NCBI RefSeq assembly: GCF_036206005.1
Contig: NZ_CP108143.1
Span: 6,663,501 to 6,727,500 of the forward strand
DNA: 64,000 bases
From: Streptomyces sp. NBC_00178
GTDB taxonomy: Bacteria > Actinomycetota > Actinomycetes > Streptomycetales > Streptomycetaceae
Direction: 5' to 3'
Part shown: one piece after another, positions 33,054 through 41,080 of the stretch
Numbering within the stretch: position 1 is the stretch's first letter
Layout of the letters: each line of letters opens with the position of its first letter
Made by a program: the position numbers and the translations under genes
The notes under the pieces: generated by a model
Databases searched by the model: none
What the model saw: only the letters and a program-made list of their open reading frames with translations
What the model was told of the DNA's origin: nothing

Positions 33054-35066
33054 ATGCCGCTCCATACCTCGCCGCTCCGCATCCTCGGCAACGGTGCGCG
33101 TCTCGACGTGAAGGAGGCAGAGGCCGCACTCGTCGAGCACTACCCGCGCCTCGTGCGTCTGGCCTACCTCACACTGCCGCCCCGCCTCGGCAGGCACCGC
33201 AGGGTGCTCGCCGCGCACGCCGTGGTGCAACGCGCGCTGTACGGGGGTGCGTCCACGACGCCCGGACAGCGAGCGGGGGCCGTCCCCGCCCCGCGCACCG
33301 CCGGCTCCGTCGGCGACGGCGGTGCTCCGCAGTCGCCCGCGTACGCCGGGGTCCGCCTCCGGGTCGTACGTTCCGCACTGGCCTTCGACTCGCGCCCCCG
33401 ATGGTGGCCCGCGCGCGTACCCGCGCCCGCGACGCTCCGGCCCTCGATGCCGGTGGTACGCGGCCTCCGGCTCTTCCCCCGGGCGGGCGGGATCGAGGAG
33501 TTCACCCTGGACCGGGCGGTGGCCGAGGTGACCGGGCCCTCCCGCGCGGCCCTGGGGCTGCTGCTCCTCGAGTGCCTGTCCGACGACGAGACGCGCGCAC
33601 TGCTCGGCGAGGCCGGAGTCGCCGGTCCCGCCGAGGCCGTGCGGGTGGCACGCGAGATCGCGGGAGGCGACCACGACCGGGTCCGGACCCTGCTCCGTTC
33701 GCCGGAGTTCGACCCCTGCACGGTGCAGACCCGGCCGAGTGACCTGCTGCGGCGCCGGAACCGGAGACGAGCGGGGGTCGCGGCGGTCGTCCTGTTCGCC
33801 GTGGCGGGAGGCATGGCCGTGGACGCGGCCATGGGGACCGGCCGTTCCGAGGCGCCCGCCGCCGCCCCGCGACCGGTGCCGGCCGTCGGCGCGCTGGACC
33901 CCGTCGCCCTGGCGCGGACGCCCGCCGGCCAGTGGGCCGACACCTCGCGCGTCGACTTCAGCGCGTGGGCGCCGCGCGGTGGCCGCACCGACGACGAGGC
34001 CCTGCTCGGGCGCGCCCTCGGCACCTGGGCCCGGCCTCCCGCCGGCACCGCGGTGACCCGGGCCCCGGGCACCCCGGACGTACCCCCGGCGCAGTCCCCG
34101 CGGCTGCTCTTCGCGGGTGAACTGGGCGGCGAGACCGTGGTGCTGTTCCACGACGCGGGCGTACGCGTCGTCCGTTACGCCGAGCCCCTGTCCCGGGACG
34201 GGGCCCCCGAGCTCGACTTCGCGAGGGTCGACGACGCCGACGTGACCACGGCCGCGGCGGTCGTCGTCAGCCGTTCGGGCGGCGCCGCGCGGTATCTGCT
34301 GGCGCCGTGGATCGCGGAGTCGGCGACGCGCGACCTCCTCGCCCCCGACAGTCCCGCGCGGCCGCTGGCCGTGGACGCGGACGGGGTCACGGCGGCGGTG
34401 TCCGGTCCGGCGGGCGGCGGCTCGTGCACCTCCTGGCCGGTGATGCAGCTGCGGTCGTCGGAGAAGATCGTGGAGAAGCACGCCTTCCTCGTGACGGACC
34501 TCGGCGACCTCTCGCCCGCACACCTGACCCACACACCGAAGCCCGGATCGGGCGCCCCGGCCAGGCAGCCGCGCGAGGCGACGGGTGGCGACGCACTGGT
34601 CGGCTGGGCGCGTACCGCGTGCTCGCTCCAGGGCCTCCGAGGCTCGGGGGTGCGGGCGGTCAACCACTGGCAGTTCGCCGAGCAGTCGCTTCCCGGCACC
34701 CGCGCGAGCGCGGGCTGGGTGTGCACCAGGGCCGACACCTGGCGGGGGCAGGGGCGGGTCCTCGTGCAGTTCGTCCCACCGGCGACGTCGGCCACGGCCC
34801 CGGCCGAACTCGTCGCCGACCGGCGGAACACCGCCCTGTGCAGCCGTTTCGGCCAGCACGTCGTCGCCGCCACCCACTGGAGGTCGCCGACGGGAGCCTG
34901 GTACGTGCTGGCCGCCGGCAGCCGGGCGGCGACCGGCCTCCAGGTGACGGGTTCGGTGCGAGGGGCCTCCAAGGGCCCGACCCTGGCCGTCCCCGCCCCG
35001 CGCGACGCGACGTTCCGGGCGAGCGCGAGGCTGCGGGACGGAGCGACGATGCCGGCGGTGCGCTGA
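33054..35066 (+). CDS. Single-pass membrane protein with sigma-like N-terminal helices
   Basis: A 670-residue protein without a confident family. The N-terminal about 70 residues (ALVEHYPRLVRLAYLTLPPRLGRHRRVLAAHAVVQRAL) resemble region 2 of ECF sigma factors; a second helical block at about 165-215 (AALGLLLLECLSDDETRALL) resembles a sigma region-4-like unit. A basic stretch RRRNRRR precedes a transmembrane helix (about 242-260), and about 410 residues lie beyond it, presumably outside the cell, with several cysteines (SCTSWP, TACSLQG, WVCTRA, ALCSRFG). Topology suggests an intracellular helical part and an extracytoplasmic domain. ATG has GGAAGG 9 nt upstream. A sensory or regulatory role is only inference. 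Confidence 0.65.
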   Translation: MPLHTSPLRILGNGARLDVKEAEAALVEHYPRLVRLAYLTLPPRLGRHRRVLAAHAVVQRALYGGASTTPGQRAGAVPAPRTAGSVGDGGAPQSPAYAGVRLRVVRSALAFDSRPRWWPARVPAPATLRPSMPVVRGLRLFPRAGGIEEFTLDRAVAEVTGPSRAALGLLLLECLSDDETRALLGEAGVAGPAEAVRVAREIAGGDHDRVRTLLRSPEFDPCTVQTRPSDLLRRRNRRRAGVAAVVLFAVAGGMAVDAAMGTGRSEAPAAAPRPVPAVGALDPVALARTPAGQWADTSRVDFSAWAPRGGRTDDEALLGRALGTWARPPAGTAVTRAPGTPDVPPAQSPRLLFAGELGGETVVLFHDAGVRVVRYAEPLSRDGAPELDFARVDDADVTTAAAVVVSRSGGAARYLLAPWIAESATRDLLAPDSPARPLAVDADGVTAAVSGPAGGGSCTSWPVMQLRSSEKIVEKHAFLVTDLGDLSPAHLTHTPKPGSGAPARQPREATGGDALVGWARTACSLQGLRGSGVRAVNHWQFAEQSLPGTRASAGWVCTRADTWRGQGRVLVQFVPPATSATAPAELVADRRNTALCSRFGQHVVAATHWRSPTGAWYVLAAGSRAATGLQVTGSVRGASKGPTLAVPAPRDATFRASARLRDGATMPAVR

Positions 35067-35134
35067 AGGGCGCCCCCGTTCCCCTCCTCGTGACCGCTGC
35101 GCAAGGGCGTGCCGGCCGGTTCCGCGACGGCCGA

Positions 35135-36469
35135 TCAGGCCAGGAACTTCCCGTCCCTCGCCACCACGATCCCGCCGTGCACGACCATGTCCCGCCGGGG
35201 CATGTCCACCACGACCTGCGGCAGGCACTCGCCCTCCACCAGGACGAAGTCGGCCGGTGAACCGGGCCGGAGATCCGCGTGAGCCAGGCCCATGACGTCC
35301 GCACCACCGTCGGCGGCGACGCGGTGGCAGTCCGTCAGTTCCTCGTCCAGCCGCACGTCCGTCACCCATCCGAGCAGATGGGCGCGGTGCAGCATGTCGG
35401 CGTCGCCGAAGGGGCTCCAGGAGTCGCGCACCCCGTCGGATCCCAGCCCCACCCGCACACCGTGCTCGCGCAGCCGGGCGACCGGCAGCACCAGGGACTC
35501 GGACGGTGCCACCGTGGTGAGGGCGATGTCCAGCTCGCCCAGATCCGCGGCGACCGCACCGAGTTCGGTGTCCGACAGGCCGGGCAGGCAGAAGACGTGG
35601 CTGACGGTGACCTTCCCGGTGAGGGACAGCGCCCGGGTGCGTTCGATGATGCCGCGCATGGCGGCGAGCCCCTTCTCCCCGCGGTCGTGCAGATGGATGT
35701 CCACGCCGATGCCGTGCCGGTCCGCGACTTCGAAGACCAGGTCCAACTGCTCGTCCAGCGCCTGGTCGAAGCCGATCGGGTCGATGCCTCCGATCATGTC
35801 CACGGCTCCGGATCGGGCGGCCTCCTCGAGAAGCTCCGCCGTGCCGGGGGTACGGATCACGCCGTGCTGCGGGAACGCCACGATCTGGACGTCCAGCGCG
35901 TGCCGCAGGCGGTCACGGGCCGTGGCCACTCCTTCGACCCCGGCCAGGCCGTAGGCCGGGGCCACGTCCACGTGGGCCCGCATCGCGCGCGTGCCGCGGG
36001 TCACGGCGTGCGCCATCAGACCGTAGGCGCGCTCATCGACGGGGCGGCGCTGACTGTGGAACAGCTCCACGTCCTGGGCCACGTAGTCGGCGATGCCGCT
36101 CGCCGGACGCCGCGACACCCACGATCCGCCCCACGTCGTCTTGTCGGGGTGGATGTGCGCGTCCACGAGGGACGGCAGCGCGATCCGGCCGCCCCCGTCG
36201 ACGACCCGCGCGCCGCGCGGAGCCGGGCCGCGTGAGACCTTGCCGCCCACGACCACGAGGTCGGTGGCTTCCGCCCCGTACGGGCGCACATCGCGGAAGA
36301 CCGTGGGCCTGGAGTGGCCGCCGCTGGACCCGGCCGCCGCAGCGGCGCCGGTGTGCGTCTCGGCCGCGTGTGCGGGGGCGGACGTGGCGGCGGTACCGGC
36401 CAGGGCGGCGGCGCCCGCCAGCATCGACCGGCGCGAGAAGGTACTGGCGGACGACGGCTTCGGCTGCAT
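35135..36469 (-). CDS. Tat-exported cytosine-deaminase-like amidohydrolase
   Basis: A 444-residue protein with a twin-arginine signal (SRRSMLAGAAALAGTAA, cleavage near AHA-A) and an amidohydrolase barrel. Metal ligands are visible: LVDAHIHPDKT (H-x-H), IHLHDRG, VSHVFCLPG and the late Asp in GLGSDGVRDSWSPFGDADML. These patterns match cytosine deaminase/atrazine-type amidohydrolases. Extracytoplasmic location is unusual for a nucleobase deaminase, so another amide or heterocycle may be hydrolysed. ATG 36469 follows AGGAG at 6 nt. It lies 178 bp downstream of a second amidohydrolase on the same strand, probably in the same regulated group. Confidence 0.85.
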   Translation of the reverse strand: MQPKPSSASTFSRRSMLAGAAALAGTAATSAPAHAAETHTGAAAAAGSSGGHSRPTVFRDVRPYGAEATDLVVVGGKVSRGPAPRGARVVDGGGRIALPSLVDAHIHPDKTTWGGSWVSRRPASGIADYVAQDVELFHSQRRPVDERAYGLMAHAVTRGTRAMRAHVDVAPAYGLAGVEGVATARDRLRHALDVQIVAFPQHGVIRTPGTAELLEEAARSGAVDMIGGIDPIGFDQALDEQLDLVFEVADRHGIGVDIHLHDRGEKGLAAMRGIIERTRALSLTGKVTVSHVFCLPGLSDTELGAVAADLGELDIALTTVAPSESLVLPVARLREHGVRVGLGSDGVRDSWSPFGDADMLHRAHLLGWVTDVRLDEELTDCHRVAADGGADVMGLAHADLRPGSPADFVLVEGECLPQVVVDMPRRDMVVHGGIVVARDGKFLA

Positions 36470-36647
36470 GGAAGCTCCTGCTGGGTGGGGAGGCGGATAC
36501 AGGACGGTGATGCGCAGGCCGACGCAGACGGGACCGGCAGGACGGTCGGACAGTTGCGGTGCCGGTCGCCCCGGGCGCGTACGGGGCGTTGTGACGGTCG
36601 GAGCCGCCGGCCCGTGACGGCGGCGGGTGGTCCCGCCGCCTGAGGGT

Positions 36648-37946
36648 TCAGAGGGGGATGCCGGCCCGGACCACTCGCGCGGGCTTCTTGAGCAGAGCGA
36701 CATCGGCCAGCGGGTCGCCGTCCAGGATGATCGCGTCGCCGGTGAAGCCGCGTGCGAGGCGGCCCACCGTGCGCTCCAGGCCGAGGAGCCGGGCGGCGCC
36801 GGTCGTGGCCGTACGGATCGCGTCGAGCGCGGGCAGTCCCGCCGCCCGCATGAGTTCGACCTCCCGCCCGATGGGGCGGACGGTGCCTCCCGACGAGTCG
36901 GTGCCCGCGGCCAGGGGGACGCCCATGCCGTGTGCGGCGAGGACGGCTCGCTCCAGCACGGGGAGGTAGGTGCGCCCTCGTTCGGCGAGGACCGGGTCCG
37001 CGGACTCCGCCAGGCCGGCGATGGCCGTGAGCGTCGGCGTGAAGTACGTGCCCCTGCGGCGCATCTCGTGGAGGGTCCGCTCGCCGACGAACGCCCCGTG
37101 TTCGAGGGAGCGGACGCCGGCCGTGACGGCGTCGTGGCAGCCCTGCTCGCTGTAGCTGTGGCAGAGGACCCCCTTGCCGCCCCGGCGGGCCGCGGCGACG
37201 ATCTCGGAGAGCTGCTCATGCGAGTACACCTGGGCGAGCGGGTCCTGCTCGGGCAGTCCGGCTCGCTCGTTGACCCGCGTCTTGATCACATCGGCGCCAC
37301 GGGCGAGGTTCACCCGCACGACGCGGCGCAGCGCCTCGGCGGAGCGTACGCCGTCCTTGAGCCGCGCGAGCGTGGTCAGGTCGGGGTCGGCGAGGACGGT
37401 CTCGCCGAGGTCGGGCGTGACGAACACGCCCGCTGCCGTCAGCCTGGGCGCGAGATCAGGGCTGTGGCGGGCGAGTTCCCGGACGGCGATGTCCTGGAAG
37501 AAGGTGGTCGAGCCGCTGCGCGCGCTCGTCGCGCCCTGGCGGACGGCGTCGCGGGCCTCCGCCGCGGTGCTGAGGTGGATGTGCGCGTCCACGAGACCCG
37601 GCAGGACCCAGCGGCCGTGCGCGTCCAGGGTCTCGGCGTTCCGGGGCACGGTGACGTCGCCCCGGCGGCCCACGGCCCGTACGGTCCCGTCCTCGATGAC
37701 GACGACGGCGTTCTCGGTGACGTCACCTGTGGCCGGGTCGAGGAGCGTGCCGCCGTCGATGACGAGGCTTCCGCTCCGTGACGCGGTGGGGGAGGGGTGC
37801 CGGCCGGACGCCGCCGACGCCGTCCCGCCGTCCGCGGCGGCCGCCGAGCGGGCCGCGGCCACGGTGCCCGCGAGGGCGGCGGCTCCGGCGAGCACTCCGC
37901 GGCGGGTCAGCCTGCTGGGGGGCGGGGGTGTGGCTTCGACGCACAC
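36648..37946 (-). CDS. Tat-exported imidazolonepropionase-like amidohydrolase
   Basis: A 432-residue protein with a twin-arginine signal (RLTRRGVLAGAAALAG). The mature part is an amidohydrolase of the Xaa-Pro dipeptidase/imidazolonepropionase-like group: LPGLVDAHIHLST (H-x-H), the lysine of ADVIKTRVNE, VLCHSYSEQG, SLEHGAFV and LAAGTDSSGGTVRP supply the metal site. Substrate is unknown; peptidic or cyclic amides are handled by relatives. The GTG start has AGGAG 5 nt upstream. Two copies of TTTGTATACCA flank its promoter region and a GntR gene lies directly upstream on the same strand. Confidence 0.85.
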   Translation of the reverse strand: MCVEATPPPPSRLTRRGVLAGAAALAGTVAAARSAAAADGGTASAASGRHPSPTASRSGSLVIDGGTLLDPATGDVTENAVVVIEDGTVRAVGRRGDVTVPRNAETLDAHGRWVLPGLVDAHIHLSTAAEARDAVRQGATSARSGSTTFFQDIAVRELARHSPDLAPRLTAAGVFVTPDLGETVLADPDLTTLARLKDGVRSAEALRRVVRVNLARGADVIKTRVNERAGLPEQDPLAQVYSHEQLSEIVAAARRGGKGVLCHSYSEQGCHDAVTAGVRSLEHGAFVGERTLHEMRRRGTYFTPTLTAIAGLAESADPVLAERGRTYLPVLERAVLAAHGMGVPLAAGTDSSGGTVRPIGREVELMRAAGLPALDAIRTATTGAARLLGLERTVGRLARGFTGDAIILDGDPLADVALLKKPARVVRAGIPL

Positions 37947-37983
37947 AGGAGCTCCTTGGGGGGAGTGGGTCGATGGTCCCCAG

Positions 37984-37994
37984 TTTGTATACCA
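37984..37994. promoter_or_regulatory. GntR-type operator copy 1
   Basis: TTTGTATACCA, with core GTATAC, 38 bp upstream of the amidohydrolase GTG at 37946. On the minus strand it overlaps a possible -10 (TATACA) lying 16 bp after TTGCCC. An identical 11-mer in the opposite orientation lies at 38091-38101. FCD-type GntR regulators commonly bind (T)TGTATACAA-like sites. Confidence 0.65.
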
Positions 37995-38090
37995 GCGTGC
38001 GAAGAGTGGGCAAGGGTGATGCCCGTGTGGTGCGTAAATCTGCGCTTTCCGTGCGGTTGCTCTCTTCGGCTTCGGTGTCCGAAGTGCTCT

Positions 38091-38101
38091 TGGTATACAA
38101 A
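38091..38101. promoter_or_regulatory. GntR-type operator copy 2
   Basis: TGGTATACAAA is the exact reverse complement of copy 1, 107 bp centre to centre (about ten helical turns). It lies 5 bp past the gntR stop codon, so it is positioned for control of the downstream amidohydrolase rather than of gntR itself. Confidence 0.65.
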
Positions 38102-38105
38102 AACG

Positions 38106-38813
38106 TCAGGACGCGCCGAACATGGTCCGCAGGGCCACGGCCCTGCTGTCACGCACGTGCAGGAGTGTGCTCGCGGCAGCGGCCTCCGGATCGCCGGCGG
38201 AGATGTGCCGGTACATCTCCGCGTGCTGGGCCCGCATGTGCCCGGGCTCCTCGCGCAGACCGAACAGCAGGCGCAGCTGCCAGCTCAGCTGCTCCATCGT
38301 GCGGGCGAGCAGCGGGTTGCCCGCCATCGCGACCACGCCTTCGTGGAACGCGGTGTGAGCGGCCACTTCGCGCGGGCCCTCGTCCGCCGCGGCAGCCGAC
38401 TCGGCCTGACGGAGGGTGGCCTCCAGCGCGACGAGCCGCGCGCCGTCTCCGGCCGCCACGGCCCGGGCGGCCAGGCGTGACGCCTGGACCGCGAGGGGCT
38501 CCCACACCTCGTAGAGATGCTCCACGTCGGCGAGCGCCAGGCGCCGGACGCGCACACCGCTGTGCGGCAGCAGTTCCAGGAGGCCTTCGGCGACCAGGGC
38601 GCGGAGCGCCTCCCGGACGGGCACACGGGACATGCTCAGCTCCTCGGCGACCTCCCGTTCGACGAGACGCGAGCCCTGCGCGTAGCGCCGGTCGACGATG
38701 CGCTGCAGGACGGCCTCGCGTGCCTGTGCGCCGAGGGAGGCGGAGGTCCCCGGGGAGGGGGTACGTGTTCCGCCGTCCGGGGCCGCCGGGCCGGTCCTGC
38801 TGCTGTCCGCCAC
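38106..38813 (-). CDS. GntR-family regulator, FCD (FadR/VanR) type
   Basis: A 235-residue regulator. After a 25-residue disordered N-terminus comes the winged helix (QAREAVLQRIVDRRYAQGSRLVEREVAEELSMSRVPVREALRALVAEGLLELLPHSGVRVRRL). The C-terminal FCD helical domain has R/H ligands in HTAFHEGVVAMAGNPLL and MYRHISAGDPEAA, typical of metal-carboxylate sensing. The GTG start is chosen for GAGG about 10 nt upstream, which is rather distant. It lies upstream of the two Tat amidohydrolases and the paired GTATAC operators, so it probably represses them until their substrate or product is present. Confidence 0.88.
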   Translation of the reverse strand: MADSSRTGPAAPDGGTRTPSPGTSASLGAQAREAVLQRIVDRRYAQGSRLVEREVAEELSMSRVPVREALRALVAEGLLELLPHSGVRVRRLALADVEHLYEVWEPLAVQASRLAARAVAAGDGARLVALEATLRQAESAAAADEGPREVAAHTAFHEGVVAMAGNPLLARTMEQLSWQLRLLFGLREEPGHMRAQHAEMYRHISAGDPEAAAASTLLHVRDSRAVALRTMFGAS

Positions 38814-38956
38814 GGTCTTCGACCTCTTCCTTCCACGGTCCTTCGCGCTCCGGTGAGGATACGTCCGTGAGGTCGGCGGTCTGCCGGCCCCAGGTGCGGC
38901 CGGTCGCGGTGGGGGAGTGCCGCGCCTCTCCGGGCGGGATCGTCCGGCGCCCCGGG

Positions 38957-40249
38957 TCACGGCCCCGGGGCCGGGGCGGCGGCGCCCGCCTCGGACACCG
39001 GGCTGTCCGGACCGTCGGCCGGGGCGGCGGCCCGCAGCGCCGCTTCGACCCGGCGGTTGCTGGTCATGGACGCCGTGACGGCCGTCATCGCCAGGAGCAG
39101 ACCGGCGGCGGCGTAGAGCGGGGTCCGGATGTCGTACGCGGTGGCCAGCCAGCCGCCGAGGAACGCACCGACCGGGGCGGCGCACATGGCCAGCATGCGG
39201 GACGTCGAGGCGACCCTGCCCATCAGGCGGGCCGGGACGATCGCCTGCCGGAGGGAGGGTGCGAGCACCATCGTGGCGCCCATGCCGGCCCCGCAGACGG
39301 CGAGCGCCAGGCCCGCGACGTACGGGTCCGGGGCGGCGGCGAGGCCCAGGACGGCGAGGCCTTCCAGGGCTGCCGTGCAGGTCAGCGCGGTACCGGTGCC
39401 GAGCCGGCGGCCGAGGTGGGAGGCGACGCCCGCGCCGAGCAGACCGCCGGTGGCCTCCGCCGTGAGGAGCAGCCCGAAGCCGTAGGTGTCGATGCCGAGA
39501 CGTTCGTGGGCGAACAGGGCGAGGACGGTCTCCACGGCGATGAAGGCGATGTTCCCGACCGCCGGGCGGAGCGCGAGCCCGAGCAGCACCCGGTCCCGGA
39601 AGACGTACGAGGCACCGGCCCGCGCCTGCCGGAGCAGCGACTCGCGGGCCTCCGGTACGGGGCGGGGCGTCGCCGGCAGCGCGCGGACGAGCAGCGCGGA
39701 GAGCAGGAACGACACCGCGTCGGCCAGCAGGGGAACCGCCCGCCCGAGCGCGAGCAGCGCACTGCCCGCGGGCGGTCCCACAAAACCGGACATGGCGGTC
39801 TGGGCCCCGCGCAGACGGGAGTTGGCGCGCTCCAGGAGCGCGGGGTCGCGGCGGAGCAGATCCGGCAGATACGCCGTGGCGGCCGTGTCGAAGAAGAGCC
39901 CGCCGAGACCGAGCAGGAAGGCGACGGCCGCGAGCAGCGGAATGCTCAGCGCGTCGAGCGCGGCGGCCATCGCCGGTACCGCGAGCAGCGCCGCACGTGC
40001 CGCGTCGGCCACCCACATCGTGCGCCGACGGTCCCAGCGGTCCACCAGCGCTCCGCCGAGCACCCCGAAGAGCAGCCACGGCAACGTGCCCGCCGCCGTG
40101 ACGACGGCGAGCGCCATGGGATCCCGCGTCAGAGTCAACGCGATGAGGGGTAACGCCGCCTGGGTCACCCCGTCCCCGAGCGACGACACCGTCTGCGCGG
40201 TCCACAGCCGTCCGAACCCGGTCGGCAACTTCCCGGCTGTCCCTCTCAC
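38957..40249 (-). CDS. MFS transporter (EntS/macrolide-efflux-like)
   Basis: A 430-residue protein with about 12 hydrophobic helices. Early features FGRLWTAQTVSSLGDGVTQAALPLIAL and the loop DRWDRRRTMWVADAARA between helices 2 and 3 are characteristic of the EntS/MefA-like DHA3 group of exporters. The GTG start is preceded by GGAGG and overlaps the arsR stop by 4 nt (GTGA), so regulator and pump are coupled. Probable role: export of a small toxic compound or siderophore-like metabolite, substrate unknown. Confidence 0.87.
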   Translation of the reverse strand: MRGTAGKLPTGFGRLWTAQTVSSLGDGVTQAALPLIALTLTRDPMALAVVTAAGTLPWLLFGVLGGALVDRWDRRRTMWVADAARAALLAVPAMAAALDALSIPLLAAVAFLLGLGGLFFDTAATAYLPDLLRRDPALLERANSRLRGAQTAMSGFVGPPAGSALLALGRAVPLLADAVSFLLSALLVRALPATPRPVPEARESLLRQARAGASYVFRDRVLLGLALRPAVGNIAFIAVETVLALFAHERLGIDTYGFGLLLTAEATGGLLGAGVASHLGRRLGTGTALTCTAALEGLAVLGLAAAPDPYVAGLALAVCGAGMGATMVLAPSLRQAIVPARLMGRVASTSRMLAMCAAPVGAFLGGWLATAYDIRTPLYAAAGLLLAMTAVTASMTSNRRVEAALRAAAPADGPDSPVSEAGAAAPAPGP

Positions 40250-40785
40250 TTCGCCTCCCCCTCGGTCCGGTCCAGCCGAGCCGGACGGAACAGCGCGAAG
40301 ACGAGCGACGCGTCCGGCAGTGACGGATCGGAGAGCGCCCAGAACTCGTCCGCGAGTGCCTCCAGCCGCTCTCCCAGCCGGGCGAACTGCTCGTCGGTGA
40401 GCCGCAGGTGCGCCATCCGCACATGCCGCTCGGCGTCCGTGGGCGCCGCCTCCAGGTCCGCGACCGCGTGCCGCATCAGCATGTCCGGCCCTCCCTCGCC
40501 CGGATCCGGCAGCGTGATCGTCCGGGCGGCCATGGCGTAGTACCGCTCGGTGACGCCGCGGACCTTCCTCGTCCGCACCACCTTCACCAGACCGGCCCGC
40601 TCCAGCAGTCGCACGTGGTAGCTGGAACTGCCCTTGGCGAGCCCCACCCTCTCGGCGATCTGCGTGATCGTCGCGGGTTCGAAGCGGATCACGGCCATGA
40701 TCCGGTGGCGCGTGAGGCTGGAGACGGCGCGCAGTTGCTCGTCCGTGGTGACGTGAAACGTCTCGGGAAGGTCGTCCGTTGGCAT
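40246..40785 (-). CDS. ArsR-type winged-helix repressor
   Basis: A 179-residue regulator whose N-terminal wHTH (QLRAVSSLTRHRIMAVIRFEPATITQIAERVGLAKGSSSYHVRLLERAGLVKVVRTRKVRGVTERYYA) is of the ArsR/HTH_20 type. It lacks the CVC metal site of ArsR/SmtB, so it probably senses an organic ligand. The C-terminal half is helical and ends in a short acidic tail. The ATG overlaps no gene upstream; a perfect 9-bp palindrome 6 bp upstream is its likely autorepression site. Coupled to the MFS exporter gene. Confidence 0.87.
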   Translation of the reverse strand: MPTDDLPETFHVTTDEQLRAVSSLTRHRIMAVIRFEPATITQIAERVGLAKGSSSYHVRLLERAGLVKVVRTRKVRGVTERYYAMAARTITLPDPGEGGPDMLMRHAVADLEAAPTDAERHVRMAHLRLTDEQFARLGERLEALADEFWALSDPSLPDASLVFALFRPARLDRTEGEAK

Positions 40786-40791
40786 GTGAGT

Positions 40792-40815
40792 AATGGTCAA
40801 CGTTTCTTGACCATT
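40792..40815. promoter_or_regulatory. ArsR operator palindrome
   Basis: AATGGTCAA-N6-TTGACCATT is a perfect 9-bp inverted repeat starting 6 bp upstream of the arsR ATG (40785). It overlaps where the promoter must lie and is therefore suited to autorepression of arsR and the MFS gene. The remainder of the 295-bp gap up to 41080 holds only the hairpin at 41034-41072. Confidence 0.75.
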
Positions 40816-41033
40816 GCGCAAGGGGTTTCGCGGGCCGTCCGGAATCGGCTGCACGGCACGGGAGAGCCCCCACTCGGCGCGGACGGCGGGGACCGTAGGA
40901 ACGCGTCGTTTCCGCCGGCCCGTCAGGGGCCTTGACGACGACTCGGGAGTCAGCGCGGCGCGTCCGTGCGCGCAGACGTCCGCTGCTGGGCCGCGGGTGC
41001 GCGTGGAGATCGCGCACACCGAGGTCCCCCGGA

Positions 41034-41072
41034 GGCCGTGGCGGCCGATGCGGATCGTGCGACGCCACGGCC
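41034..41072 (-). terminator. Hairpin after the AidB-like gene
   Basis: Perfect 10-bp inverted repeat (41034-41043 with 41063-41072) with a 19-nt loop, 8 bp past the minus-strand stop codon. Confidence 0.5.
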
Positions 41073-41080
41073 CGTCTTGA

